Position numbers and translations under genes: made by a program
The notes under the pieces: model-generated
The model's input: only the letters and a program-made list of their open reading frames with translations
The model's database searches: none
What the model was told of the DNA's origin: nothing
Shown: one piece after another, positions 1 through 12,100 of the stretch
How positions within the stretch are numbered: position 1 is the stretch's first letter
Layout of the letters: each line of letters opens with the position of its first letter
Assembly: GCF_037975245.1 (NCBI RefSeq)
Contig: NC_092575.1
Coordinates: 13,683,001-13,747,000, forward strand
DNA length: 64,000 nucleotides
Direction: 5' to 3'
Source: Apostichopus japonicus
Taxonomy: Eukaryota > Echinodermata > Holothuroidea > Aspidochirotida > Stichopodidae

Positions 1-3000
1 TCTATACATCTCAGTTAATACTCATCTATCATCTGTGGGGCAAAAATCTCATTTCACCAGTAATTATAAAAGTACACCCACAGGTTTCCTACCAAACGTA
101 TAACAGTGCTTCATTTCCAACCACTCACCAATATCCTTGTTTTGATGTGTCCGGTTAGATTTCAGGAAAAGCACCTTTTCCCAATTAAAATGTGAATGAA
201 GGCAAATAGTAAAGTCTATTTTTATCATAACCAGTGTGAAAATATTTTGCATGACACATATACCCTACAAATAAAAGTCACCAATTATTAAGTTACACAT
301 TTCTTACACAGCAAAGCACTTTCCCAGTTCTTAAGTTTTCTTTCATTTTGGCCACCATGCAAAATCCTGAATTTTCCAAGAAAATTTGCGATTGCTATAT
401 ATTAGGGAGAGAAAAATACCTCTTAAAGTTGCATTCAAAGACACAGCTGAAATTATTTTTAGATTCATTAGTAAACTCCTTTGACTCAGAGCTCATTCGA
501 TCATTCGTACTGACCCCAAATTTAAAACACACTCAAAATTGCTACAGATTTTCAAACAAACTTTCTTGGCAACTCTGATCCTCCAAATTATTCCTAGCTG
601 CACTTAGGATTACTAAAATAGATGATTCAATATCTCAGGACGAATAACTACTTTTACGGAGGCAGAAAACTGCTGTTGAAATTTCAGCATTAATGCTAAC
701 CATTATTTGACTTTCTAGCATATTTGGGGTCCATACTGAGGACCTTTAAGCTACTATGCATAATGCTAGTATAGCAATATGATCATGTTGTCTTCATAGA
801 AGTAAATGATAAAGAAATCACCACAGCCGGATAAAACACGTTCTCCTCACTTTTCTTTAACTTCTCTTCTTTTCACGTTTCAAGACAAACACGTTAGAAT
901 TATCAAAAGGAAATGCCAACATGCCAACTAACATGGAAATCACCATTAATTATCACTAAGATGACCCTCTTATTGTTCCATTGTAAAAAACAATGCTCTA
1001 AATAGTGCAACAATGCTACTCAAAGTATTTTAGATTATTTTTTCATTTTTGGCAGGTGATCCAACAAATTATTATAATCTGCTTTTTCAATTGCATTGAT
1101 TTGTGTGGCTTTGTCATTTGACAGAGTATTAAATTTTACAGACTCAGTATTAAGGATAATGATGTTACATGAGTCCAGCCATTCAGTCCAGGACAGTATT
1201 GCCAAAGATCTTCATCGGGCAGCATGATATGAATAGCTCATTGGACTGCCAACCTTAACAATCAAGAGCCAGAAACAAATTTAGGAGAATAAAGATGGAC
1301 CATGGCTGTAATTTTTAAAGTTTTTGGCACCAACATGTACCATTTACCATGAGGTGCATACTGTATATTGGCATCGAACGGATGCTGAATGATATTGGTT
1401 CATAATAGCTGATGATTAATAAAAGAGGAGGCTCACATGACACAAAGCGTTTCAGAGTTTTTGTTTTAATCGACCCCTTCACTATGGACAAGATGGGTTG
1501 CATTCTTCCTAACATGCCATTTTTTAATACACAGTACTCCAAGAATAGAGTTCCATGTGAATGAAGATTTCTGGATGTGAAGTTTAGGAAAGATACAGGC
1601 ATACTTGGGTAATCAAAACCAACTGAAATATGTATTTCTTTCACATTTTACACTTCTGTAGTTAGCATATCATACAACCTATAAACAAAAACAGGATAGT
1701 GGAAAAGTTGCTAGCCGTTTTGCATCCCAGAATAGAAACAATGTACGAGCTCTGCAAATTATAATCAATTATTTATAATTATGTAGTAATTATATCATAA
1801 CAAACATTACACTACCACGTTCTCTAGTCGTCTATTAAAACGTTTCCCAAAATAAATTAAATACGAGGTTATACCCTGTAGTACCAGTTTATAATATATA
1901 CTATAAAAATTGTAAACCTGATCCACTAACTTACCTTGCATACTTGCAACAGCTGCAGTTATCATGATGTAGGCAGGTCAAGGCCCAGCTATCTTCAAGA
2001 TTGAAAGAGATATTCCAAATTCATCCAAAAGCTGGTTCTAAAAGATTAATATCATAAACATTAAATAATTAATTGAGAGTCGATTCCGTTCTGCTTCATG
2101 CTAGCAAGCTATTTAGTGCATGGAAGGGTGAAATCAGAGTTTTTTGGTAGTTGTTTGAGCCCACTTTATGCAAGCTTGCTCAATGTACAAAGGTAAAGTG
2201 CAAGCCATTACTATTAACTACGTAGATTTAAATGTAAACAGTACACCTGTGGAAGTCCAAATGATATCTCTGAAACAAAAGCAGAATAAAAAGTCTAATG
2301 GAGATTTGCTGAAGTAATTAATGCTACTTTTACAGCTGAATGCATTTTAGTTGTATTGTGCATGCATGGTGCACTGACAAAATTGCTCAGATATCTTTAA
2401 AGACAACTAAATCATGATTTAATTAGAGCAGCAATTCTGAAAAATTGGAGGATTGGCTTATTAAGGAAGCAGGATATCCATGTAAAACTTGAATTGAAAC
2501 TCTGATATTGCAATTAGTACTTCCTGATCACAAAAATTATAAAAACTTGAGAGCTTGGCTAATTCTTTTGATGAGCAAAATATCAATCACTGTAAGATGC
2601 CATATTAGTGTTCTGGACAACTACAAAAGCACAAAATAATAATTGAACAACACTGGAAACAATGTAGAGAGGATGAAAAATACTCAATGTATGAAACCAA
2701 CCTACCTAAAAGCATAAAATTTCCAATAACTTTCAGTAATATTTATTGCAGCATAATTATAGAAAAGGAAAGAAAAGGAAGCCAGCAAAATGGAACTGTA
2801 TGTAAATAGTTTGATATTGCTTACTTAGAATGAACTTACCTTGTACAGACCTACAAAGATTTGCAAACTGTTGTATTCAATACATTTATCACAAACTTCC
2901 ATACAGAAGACACAATCGATCCACAACTATTGAAAGATCAAATGCAAAATATTGAAGTTATTTGGCATCCACACAAACGGCTGGAAAAATATTCCTGCAG

Positions 3001-3795
3001 CTAGGCGGTGTCACAATGCCATAGTGAGTGAAAGTTTCTATGACAATGTCATAACTTTTTAAACATAGATAATGCAGAGCAGGCTGTGGCTCGTAAGATA
3101 TTAAAATATTTTCATTCCACCGAAATATTTCTCTGAACAAAACAAAAACATTTGTCAATGCGTCCCGGAGAAACAGAGTAGATGTAACAACCGTGCAGTT
3201 TTACCTATGGTTCTAGTGCGAAGCTATTGCGCACTTTGGACGGGCATACAGCGAAAAAGGAAACTGACTAATGAGCAATTCCTGCCTAGGGAATTCTTCA
3301 TGCAGAGGAAAGGGACGTCTAGATGGTAATGACTCTTTTCCTATGACAGAAGGGGAGGTGCGACATCCATTCAACGTCACAAAGTGTTGAATCATAATAA
3401 TTGCAGCACAAGGGGAAAAGTCATGCAGTAATACATCTTGTAATGACCCCCTTTTGATTCCACTCAGTGAGGCCTCTTTTAACTCCTGAGAGAAATAAAG
3501 AGGACCTGTAAATGGACTAAGTGATATATAATGATTAGGAGGAAACGGTTTGACTTAGATATGAGAGCATAAAAACAGCAGGTTTTTTATTATTATTTTT
3601 TTTTTAAATTGAAAAGTTAAAAGGGATTTATCTAAGAAGCATGAGAGCGATTAGGAAATGCACATTTTATTGGAACATGCTAACTTTAATAGGTACCCCT
3701 GGTGCTGTGGATGTGGCATTTCCTGAGAATCCATGGTACTGAATGCTTATGGGGTCTTCATCATTATTACACTGAATGAATGAGGAGGTGAATGG
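1..3795. other. AT-rich spacer, no convincing gene
   Basis: No recognisable protein domain is present. The longest open frame, 1644-1315 on the minus strand (109 codons), resembles nothing I know and has no supporting splice sites. Several minus-strand segments are bounded by good-looking AG and GT sites, for example 2933-2847 and 2040-1939, but they do not chain into one reading frame; they could be non-coding exons or chance. Two imperfect direct repeats of about 53 bp lie at 3694-3747 and 3798-3853. Confidence 0.4.
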
Positions 3796-4186
3796 TTACC
3801 CCCTCATGCTGTTGATGTAGTATTTCCTGAGAAACCATGGTACTGAACTGCTGAATGGAACTGCACCAATATTAGGATTAAGAAGGAGCTGTTCATCTGA
3901 AAAAAAGCAAGAAAGAATACAGAATTTACAAACCAATCTGTTATGATTAAAATGTTTACTCATAATGCAAGACTACTTTACTATAAAATCATCATAGTAA
4001 TGCACTCTATCCTATTTATTTTGAACATTCTACATGTGTTGAGGAATATATAGTGGATTAATGGGTTAATTATCGACATGTTGAAAATCACCTGAAAGAT
4101 TAACACTGGTTTCCATATAAGAGTCCAAACAACAACAACGGTCATGTAAAATAGTCATCATGCAAGTTTCCCTTTCATCACAAATT
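3796..4186 (-). CDS. Candidate two-exon 3' end of an unrecognised gene
   Basis: I do not recognise this product. Two minus-strand blocks, 4186-4092 and 3896-3796, have AG acceptors after pyrimidine-rich tracts. The upstream block ends in a GT donor, the 195-bp intron joins them in matching phase 1, and together they give about 64 open codons ending in TAA. The first block is cysteine-rich, including a CCC run after HDR; the second starts EQLLLNPNIG and ends in NSMRG. No upstream exon with the needed phase was identified. A tandem duplication at 3694-3747 copies part of the last block, including the VPW and LRK codons. Open frames this short can occur by chance, so this is only a candidate. 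Confidence 0.25.
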
Positions 4187-6234
4187 CTGAAATTTACAGC
4201 TGATATAGTTCACTAATAAAAATGTAGTTAAAATCCATGAACTAGTGACATAGGCAATGCAAAGACTCAAGTGGACATGATAAGAATCAATGTAAATTTG
4301 TCTACTATTTGCTAATTTGCAAAACAAGACTTAGGTGCTTATATGCTTCCTAGCCACATGTGATAAAAAAAGGTCAGTGTTCACTGAAGAATGGTGTTTT
4401 TCAGTGTGTCAAATGAACAAGACAATGACCGAAATGACACAATTACTGTAATCCTCATTCATATTATAGGTCCTAGACCTATATATGATTGTTGTTTTAA
4501 ACTGGACGAGATTATCAAATCCCCTTCCCACCCCCTTCCAAGTCAAATTGTGATAAGAAGTTTTATGGTCTTTGAGTAGTAGCCTAAAAACTAGAGCAAA
4601 CAATTTGGTTGTCAAAAACCACTGAAATATCAAAGTGGAAACATGATGTACAGTACCTCATGAGTCATGGTAAATGCATCGTCATGATATAGCTTTAACT
4701 AGTTAGAACTTAGATGATTATGTTTCAAGCAGTTCAGGTGTTACACATGGCCTAAGTTAGTTTGTATTAAAGAGTAAGGAATGGATATGCATGCTCCTAA
4801 TTACAAAACAGTCCTGTATGCTTAGGCCTAAACATTACGCTTATCCTTACACTAACGAACACAGGCTACAATAGGCCAGATGCTATAGGCCTAGCCTAGG
4901 CTACATATCTTCCGCAAACTCGTCGCGAATGGGGATGTGAGTTGCTGTCGTCTCAATCTGAAGTAGAGATCTGCAGAAGGCTTTGCTCTGGTTGAATGGC
5001 CTTTACTTTTATCGTCCCAACTTTTGAGTTTGACTGTCATGTTTGATTGTGTTGATGACACAGTCTTTTTTGTGGTAATTGCCCCAACAATTACATTACT
5101 TTCATTGCAATCGTGCAGACTGCCGGTAAACTTTATTTATAGCAAGCTACGATAGCTAGTGATGATCAATGACAATGTACACTCGCACATTTGGCTAATG
5201 CGTGTTGCACTGGATATTGAACGCCAATCAGGTAAAGGTTGCAGGTACCTTGCCATACAGTGGCTGATCATTGAACGATTCCCCTCGATCCCGGGGCCGC
5301 GGCTACGGCTCCGCTCATTCCCATTTATGCAATAGGTGATGGCGCAATATATCATGTGACATTTTATCACATCAATGCATTGCATTGGAAAAATTGTCTA
5401 ATACAAACGAATAGCCTAGCTCTATATGTTTTGGATACTGTACCAGATCGATCTGGTGGGAGAGTAACTTGGGGAAAGGGGAATCTGGGGGATAACACGT
5501 ACTGTACCTCCTTCGTACGTAGCACCGCCATTGGCTAGAATCCCCCTTCCATCACTTCAAAGCATTCAATCCTTACGTTTTGGAGAGGCTGAAACCAACA
5601 GGATATGAAAGTCTTTCCAAGAAGCATTTTAATGCTGCAGATGTAGTGGCACAATCTTGTGGACACTGAAATATGAACAGTCTCAACATGTCCACTATTT
5701 AATGATCTCGAAATTTGCTCGAAATTTTGAGAAAGAAGTGAAAGTTCCACTTTAATAAATCGAATTTGTTACTCTCAAATATTTTATCAATTCGAATACA
5801 CAATTAACATATCCTCGGTATTTCTGAACTACCCGCGTCTCGAAACTTGAATCTTTTCCTCAAAATTGCGACAAATTTGCAACATTTTACTTCTTATTTA
5901 GCCCTATATAGGCCTATATTTATTTCGAGGTCGACGTTAAGTACTGTAAATTTGACTTCTTTTCTCCAGCTCATTTCTTTAACTCAACCAGTCAAAATTT
6001 TCGACATGATCCTCGAAATGGTTACCTTTTTTTATAATCAAAACTGCGACTAATTTACTTAAGATTTGAGGTTCAAATGTTTTCTCGAAATGTTACTCGA
6101 AATTTCGACCGTTTATGTTTAAAATTTTCGCTTGTTTATTGGAATGTAGAGACGAGTCGAAAATTCGACGGGCTCAGTGTGGTAGCCTGCGTAATTTGAT
6201 TGCCTGGTTTGCCTTCTCGTTTTGCCAATGGAGG
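4187..6234. other. Spacer without identified gene
   Basis: AT-rich DNA with TAGGCCTA-type motifs around 4820-4910 and a short GC-rich patch near 5280-5320. A minus-strand open frame of 49 codons begins at an ATG near 5043 (MTVKLKSWDD...), but no downstream exon fits its phase. From about 5690 to 6170 the repeated TCGAAA/CTCGAAA words suggest an old degenerate repeat. Nothing else is supportable. Confidence 0.4.
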
Positions 6235-6273
6235 GTCTAGCTCAGAGGCGGGCAACCTTTTACATGGGTCCCC

Positions 6274-6595
6274 CAGTGGCGTCGCCAAGGGGTGGCCTAG
6301 TGGGGTACGTGCCCTCCTCAAAAATCGTCCCCCCAGATGCGATTTGTAGTGTTAAAAAAAGGTACTCAAACAAAAACTGTATCTGCCTCAATTAAAAACA
6401 AAAATAATGGACAGACTAAAAGCCCGAAAATTCTTGAGCATTAAGTCACTTCAAGTTGCAAAATATAGCACCAGATTGCATCTTAGGACCCTTAATTATA
6501 ATCAAAAAGCTCCCCCTCCCCTTAGACCCCTCCCCAAGACGGCATTCACAAGTAAAAACGGCCTTCCCAAGTAAAAATTGTGCCCCAACTCGCCC
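6274..6595. mobile_element. Fragment related to the 57125-57495 MITE family
   Basis: It starts with CAGTGGCGTCGCC, like the CAGTGGCGTAGG ends elsewhere. The stretch around 6470-6540 shares the 'gcaccaRattgcatct' and 'ccccttagacccctcccc' blocks with the element at 57125-57495. No matching right end or target duplication was found, so this is a partial copy inside element A. Confidence 0.45.
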
Positions 6596-7139
6596 CAGGG
6601 CCGTCTTAAGGCATGGGCCCACTGGGCCCTGGCCCAGGGCCCCGCGATGTCAGGGGCCCCGCAATCGTAGTAACCCCATGTCTTAATCTGGGAGGAAAAC
6701 TTATTGAATAGGCCATTATGCCTGATTGAATTCGATACTTGACAACTTGTGACGAGAGTTGGTGAAACACTTGAGAGTTTGACATTAAATATTCGAACCT
6801 GAGTTGGACACCCTGGAATATATAATGCCCGAAGGCTTACAACACCTCAAAACACCTCAAAAAGAGTGATTTTCAGTCAATCATACAACAGTTTACGATC
6901 AAGAAATGCCGCAAGTTCCGTTAGTTCCCCCAGTTAAAAGACTCAACACAAGGGTGTTACAATGGTGAGTCCAGTATTGTTAGGGAAGGGATGGAGGGCA
7001 ACTGGAAGATTACTCTTCTATAATGTATTTCAGCTTTTAGATATATCACGTATGTTATTCAGCTAAAGTTTTATGCTTTATGCGCGACATAGGGAGGGGC
7101 ATAGGCGTAGGAGGCGGGGGGGGGGGGCTGCAGCCCCCA

Positions 7140-7535
7140 AGCAATTTTTTTTGGGTGAAAATTCGGGCAATATGCTGAGAATTTTTCGGGCACCTACTGG
7201 AAGAAGAATAATTTGCAGTGTGTTTTTCATTTTTTTTTTGGTGAAAATTCGGCAATATGCTGAGAATTTTTCGGGCATCTACTGAAAGAAGAATAATTTG
7301 CAATATGTTTTTCATTTTTTTTGGTGAAAATTCGGGCAATATGCTGAGATTTTTTCGAGCACCTACTGAAAGAAGAATAATCTGCAATGCGTTTTTCAAA
7401 TTTTTGGGTGAAAATTCGGGCAATATGCTGAGAATTTTTTCGGGCACCTACTGAAAGAATAATAATTTGCAGTGTGTTTTTCAATTTTTTTGGTGAAAAT
7501 TTGGGCAATATGCTGAGAATTTTTCGGACACCTAC
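7140..7535. repeat. 85-bp tandem repeat, five copies
   Basis: The word ggcaatatgctgag recurs at about 84-85-bp spacing (near 7166, 7250, 7335, 7419 and 7504), each time in a unit running from 'gtgaaaattcggg' through 'cacctactgaaagaag'. The open frames seen across it on both strands are by-products of the repeat, not genes. A further partial unit continues after element D, from 7927 to about 7955. Confidence 0.85.
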
Positions 7536-7926
7536 CAGTGGCGGAGCCTCCATACAGTCAGGGGGATGCCCCCCCTCCCTCTGACGGACTCAAATGGACT
7601 GCTGGCGCCCTTTTCAGCTTTTTACCACTTTTTACTTATTCGCGATTATTGACTTTTTTATTGTACTCTCAAATACCTATTGACATTTGTCACATTTTGT
7701 TGGTGCAATTTTCTGACAAATGGCGATAACACATATTTATTCTTTGTTTATTTGCAAATTAGCAAGGCATGGAAAGGGTCAATTCCGGCGATCTAGGGAG
7801 TATCTTTACTCAAAAAATTTCTGTACGCTCCGCGCCAACCTGTAGTGGCGCTCTCCTTAGATAGTGTCGAAAGCGCCCCTACAGACCATTCTCTCCCCCT
7901 GACCAATACCCCTAGCTCCGCCACTG
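7536..7926. mobile_element. hAT MITE D, innermost of the nest
   Basis: The 391-bp element has 12-bp perfect inverted ends CAGTGGCGGAGC. Flanks acacctac (7528-7535) and gcacctac (7927-7934) form an 8-bp target duplication with one difference. It sits inside the 85-bp tandem array of element C. It contains the GC-rich hairpin module (about 7811-7875) shared with several other hAT-like elements in this window. Confidence 0.88.
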
Positions 7927-8341
7927 GCACCTACTGAAAGAAGAATAATTTGTGTTTCCAATGGTTAAACTTATATAATTATTATCATTATTGTTGTAAC
8001 GACTTCCCAATAATTCTAACCAATATGGAAGGGTAATAACACGGAAAATGATTTTATGATATTGGCATGTGATGATATGCACATTGACACGTGGAACGCG
8101 CGCTGAGCGCGTGAAAAATTTTGGTTATATTTTTCGGGCAAGTCGTTGCAGCCCCCCCCCCCCCCCAAAATCAAATGAGGCTCCTACGCCTATGGGGAGG
8201 GGTGGTAAATGCAGGCATGTGTATTCTTGAGCGATTGTCAAGGATGTCAATTTTTCACGCAACTTTTTTCGAACTCACTTGATTGAGGGGCCCCGCTCCA
8301 TTGCCGGGCCCAGGGCCCGTTGATCTCTTAAGACGGCCCTG

Positions 8342-8703
8342 ACTCGCCCCAAACCGCGAACAGCCATCTGAAAAAGTTAACTTTCTGTTGCTTGCAAGTG
8401 ACGGTTTGTTTGTGTCGCTACAAAATGCAGACAGTAATGAAACGTGATACCTTAATTGTTATCTTTAGCTGGACCTGAGTTGTCCATCGCTGTATCGTTT
8501 GTATACTGTGCTGTTGGTACTGGCCGCAGCTGTATATGTATACTGACTGCAGCACGCGTGTCTAATTACCGACGGTAGCAAGCTGTGTGTGTATTTTCTG
8601 GGATCGATGGTGGTGTCTAACACTTCTGTTACTCCTCATTCGAAACTAGGTCAGATTACCGACATTATACGTTTCTTTTTGCGCGAGTTTTCAGACCCTT
8701 TAA
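8342..8703 (-). mobile_element. TTAA-type element, copy 1 (interrupted)
   Basis: A reverse-oriented copy of the family seen intact at 19560-19922. The end at 8700-8703 carries the TTAA site followed, on the minus strand, by a GGGTCTGAAAACTCGCGC terminus. The other end is cut by element B, which inserted at an actcgccc site that matches the family's own terminal sequence. No coding content. Confidence 0.7.
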
Positions 8704-9111
8704 GTGCTGTGCCCCCAAGATTGAAATGTCTTTCGACGCAACTGGTCCGCCCCCCACCCCTGCTTTGTAACCGTAAAATTTAAGTCACCAAATTTGTGAA
8801 TGAAAACAAAATTATATACAAACTCATCAGAAATGCAAATTAGTAAATGTTTCTGATTGCTGACAAGTTATTTTGACAATAAAAATGCAATTTATAACTT
8901 CGTAAAACATTTACGAGTATTCAAAACATCCTTTGAAAACCAGGAAGCTCTAAAAACGAGATGATTTTTTTTGTTGAGATTTTCATATCTTTGTTTCCAT
9001 AGTTTTTCCCTTTATTTTATTGCAAAATTCCAGAAGGTCCGCGTGGCCAGTAAAAATTAAGCTGCTCGCGGGCCGGATACGGGCCGCAGGTTGCCCGCCC
9101 CTGGTCTATAT

Positions 9112-12100
9112 AGCAGCATTGAGCCAGCACTGCCATAGATAGAAAATGTGGGAGCAGATATACACGTAGGCAACTCTTATAGTTTCACCTTGGCCCTGTC
9201 CTTCCCTGTGGATGTTTCAAGGCTTGCGCCCGACGTGCTAATTTTCCTTCGGTAGTTCAATACATAAAATGATTGGGCTCGTCGAGTTGCTTGTTCAAGT
9301 GCTATTTGGATTACCGGTAAACACAGCCTATGCAAATCTAGACGAAGGTTGAGACGTTACGGTGTACGCTGCAGGCAGTTCACACACTAAGCGTGAGAGT
9401 AGTTGGCAATATATTTACAACAGTTTGCAGCGGCGTAAGTGCTGAAGTATTTAATCCAGGTATATCAAACAACGAATGTTACTCGTTTGGGTGTGAATCA
9501 TGAGAAACGTGGTGTAGGCTACTGCGTTTCTTCAGTTTTACTGTTAGTGTTAGCCTAACTTAGGCTGCAGAATAGGCCTAGACTAGTTAGTTCAATAAGG
9601 ACAACTAACGTTAGGCGTAACCGTTGGTACTGTAGGATACATCTTGTGAAACATTGGGTTTTTGTTACTAGTTTCAACTGACTCACTGTTACTGTTACTG
9701 TTATAACTACAGGGCCTAGGATATGGTACTTGGTAGATGAGGTACACTGTACTGCAGGTTAGCTATGGCCTAATACTAAGATGACCATATATTTTCCAGG
9801 AATTCCGAGGACATGATATTGATGCTGACTCCTCCAACCCTGTCCCAATTTGTATCAGCTAGTATAGTACTAGTACATGTACATTTTAAGGGTGGGGTAC
9901 ATGCAGTGCTTGACATAACCAATTGCATAAAGCCTTTGTGCCCTCGATGTTTGCCGTGATGACCCAGGAAAATGAACACAGCTGAGGACAAAAGTTATTG
10001 TCATGCCCTTTTGGTTGCCTTCGGTGCCACAGCAATCTTTTAGAGGTGTTATGAAAACGAGTGACAATTGCGTTACACATAACGAATGACAATATGTTGT
10101 ACACACTAAAAATTTGCGTTGACTAAACGAATGACAGTGAATGACAGCACAGAAATTTGCTTCAACCGGATATCACAGTTTAGACTTTGTGGGTATATAA
10201 GCCACGCAAACCGAGTGGACGCGAAGTGTGTGGCTTACAGATCTAGTAAAGTACGGACAAGATTCAAACGCACCTTATAGTAAGCGAAATTGTAAGTCTG
10301 ATTTTAAAAGGTAATTTTAACGTCATTTTTCCGATATTAATTGTTAGAAACTAACAATATCTATAATCTTGAAACGGCTACAAATTTCAGGAAGAGTCCT
10401 TATATTGGACATTTCTATGAAAAAAAAATGTTTTTTTTTTTTTAGGGGGGGGTGCTAAAAGGGACTGGAAAAGGAGAAAATTTGCACCAGTTATGGAGCT
10501 ACTCTGTAACAGTGGCGTAGGGAGGGGGACAAGGGGGTGCCCCCTGGCGGAAATTTCCCCTCAAAAACGGAAACTCGGGGTTAAAATCGCAAAAATCTGA
10601 GTTGACATTTTGCAACTGTGACCGGTGTTTTCGGAAATTCTTGAGCAAGATGTTTGACTTGCCCTGTGGGATTTTCGAGAAAACAGTCGTCGCTACTACA
10701 ATTTTTATACTTTAATAGTACGATATCATAGCATTTTCCACCCAAATTAATCGTCAATATATCAGTTTCAAACCAATTAGCCAGCACCTAACAATTACTG
10801 CAGTTATCTTTCTATATAAATCTACAGAGGTAGTTGACAAAAGCACGGCACTCAAGCGCATTCTCACACAAAAACTTTCCCTATGGTTTCTATCCGTAAA
10901 TTACACCAAAACCCTGCAACCACGTAACATGCGATTTTCCTCAAATCATTTTTGCGCAGAAAACCAATAACCGCATTTACTCCACTCCGTTAATCATTCT
11001 ATCTCTTCTCACCACTGACCTTTGTTGTCATTCGGTGTCATTCACTGTCATTCGCAAATGATAATTAACCCTGTACAAAGTCAACGGTCATTCGTTTTAG
11101 TTTGTCCTATCTTTTAGTGCTGTCATTTCCTAGTAGTGCACTAAGTTACACAACAGAGTAACCCAACAATCTTGGGGAGATTTTGATTTCGGCCTTTGCA
11201 AGAAACCTCTAAACAGTCTAATATCTACTGGTGGGCAGTGGCCCAAGTAGACAACTTGGCCTAATAATAAACATGTGATAATATCCATCTGAACTTAAAA
11301 TATAAGAGCCCTAAATTAATACAATATATGGAACTTATTAGTTGTAACCACTTTATTCTGAGTTCGTCTATTAAATTCCATGAGGACACAAACCCCTAAT
11401 AGAGCTATGCAGAAAATCAAATTCACAATACACGATTGTCTGTCATTTTGATAAAAACATTTTCGCAGACAAACCATGGAACTGCCGAGTTGGTTCGGTT
11501 TCAGTGTGCCATACCCTAAAAAAGATAGGATATAGTATTAGGTTCCTTAACACAAAAATGTAGAGAGAAAAAATTTTGTATCAGAATACCAATATAAGGT
11601 GGCCAAACCACTCTTCATTTATTTCATGAGGCATTTTCTACATGCCATCAGTCACAATTTGCATAAAAATTTAATGAGTTTTGAGAAAGTTTGTTGTCAT
11701 AAGTTTTTCACTCCACTGCAAATAACACTAAATAAAACTGTAAAATAAAACTTTGTTTTGGAAAAAAATTTGTTGTCTTGTATTTTTACTGTATCCATAA
11801 TGAAATGGTCTGATTAGACAATTTTACTGCTCCTCAAATTACTTACAGTAGTGCTGCAAAGACAAAAAAATGCTGTCAGTGCCCTGGGCCCCATCCACAG
11901 ATTCATTTTTGCTGTCATGCCCTTCCCATTCCCCATGATGTATTTCACCATTGGAACCTACTAATGGCATTTTTGCTGTGCCCTATTTGAGGCTTACAGT
12001 ATGTTAAGCCTTGTACTGGACAGTCTGTTAGTGTTTTGGCTGTTTTATGTTTGTGATGAATGATGATCTGAATATGCTCAAGTTTAGGAGAAACAGGTAT

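Larger units (their letters stand above)
7100..8194. mobile_element. hAT-like element C, third level of the nest
   Basis: Inverted ends CATAGGCGTAGGAG match over 14 bp at 7100 and, reversed, at 8194. The 8-bp duplication gggagggg is perfect (7092-7099 and 8195-8202). Internally it has five tandem 85-bp units (7140-7535), element D, and a terminal region running into a poly-C tract. A fragment of the same family lies at 46745-46815, and the nested element at 60022-60887 is a relative. Confidence 0.88.
6596..8341. mobile_element. hAT-like element B, second level of the nest
   Basis: Inverted ends CAGGGCCGTCTTAAG are identical over 15 bp at 6596 and, reversed, at 8341. The flanking 8-bp duplication actcgccc is perfect (6588-6595 and 8342-8349). 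The ends are GC-rich (gggccc blocks on both sides). There is no coding capacity. It carries element C and interrupts a TTAA-type element whose surviving part resumes at 8342. Confidence 0.88.
6243..9103. mobile_element. hAT-like element A, outermost of a four-deep nest
   Basis: The left end CAGAGGCGGGCAACC at 6243 matches the inverted right end ending at 9103 (CAGGGGCGGGCAACC when reversed), with one difference. Flanks 6235-6242 and 9104-9111 (gtctagct / gtctatat) are a diverged 8-bp target duplication, 6 of 8 identical. CAG ends plus 8-bp duplications are typical of the hAT superfamily. No transposase gene was seen, so it is non-autonomous or gutted. It contains elements B, C and D, a TTAA-type element copy and a fragment of the 57125 family. 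Only short stretches at each edge belong to the element itself. Confidence 0.7.

Noticed and set aside
1315-1644. 109-codon minus-strand open frame
   Set aside because: No domain, no splice context and no codon character distinct from the AT-rich surroundings.
7055-7553. Overlapping open frames of 65-130 codons on both strands
   Set aside because: They simply translate the 85-bp tandem repeat of a transposon; the same peptide recurs each unit and in several frames.
10510-10560. A complete CAGTGGCGTAGG-ended transposon
   Set aside because: Only the left terminus is present; no inverted partner or target duplication was found nearby.
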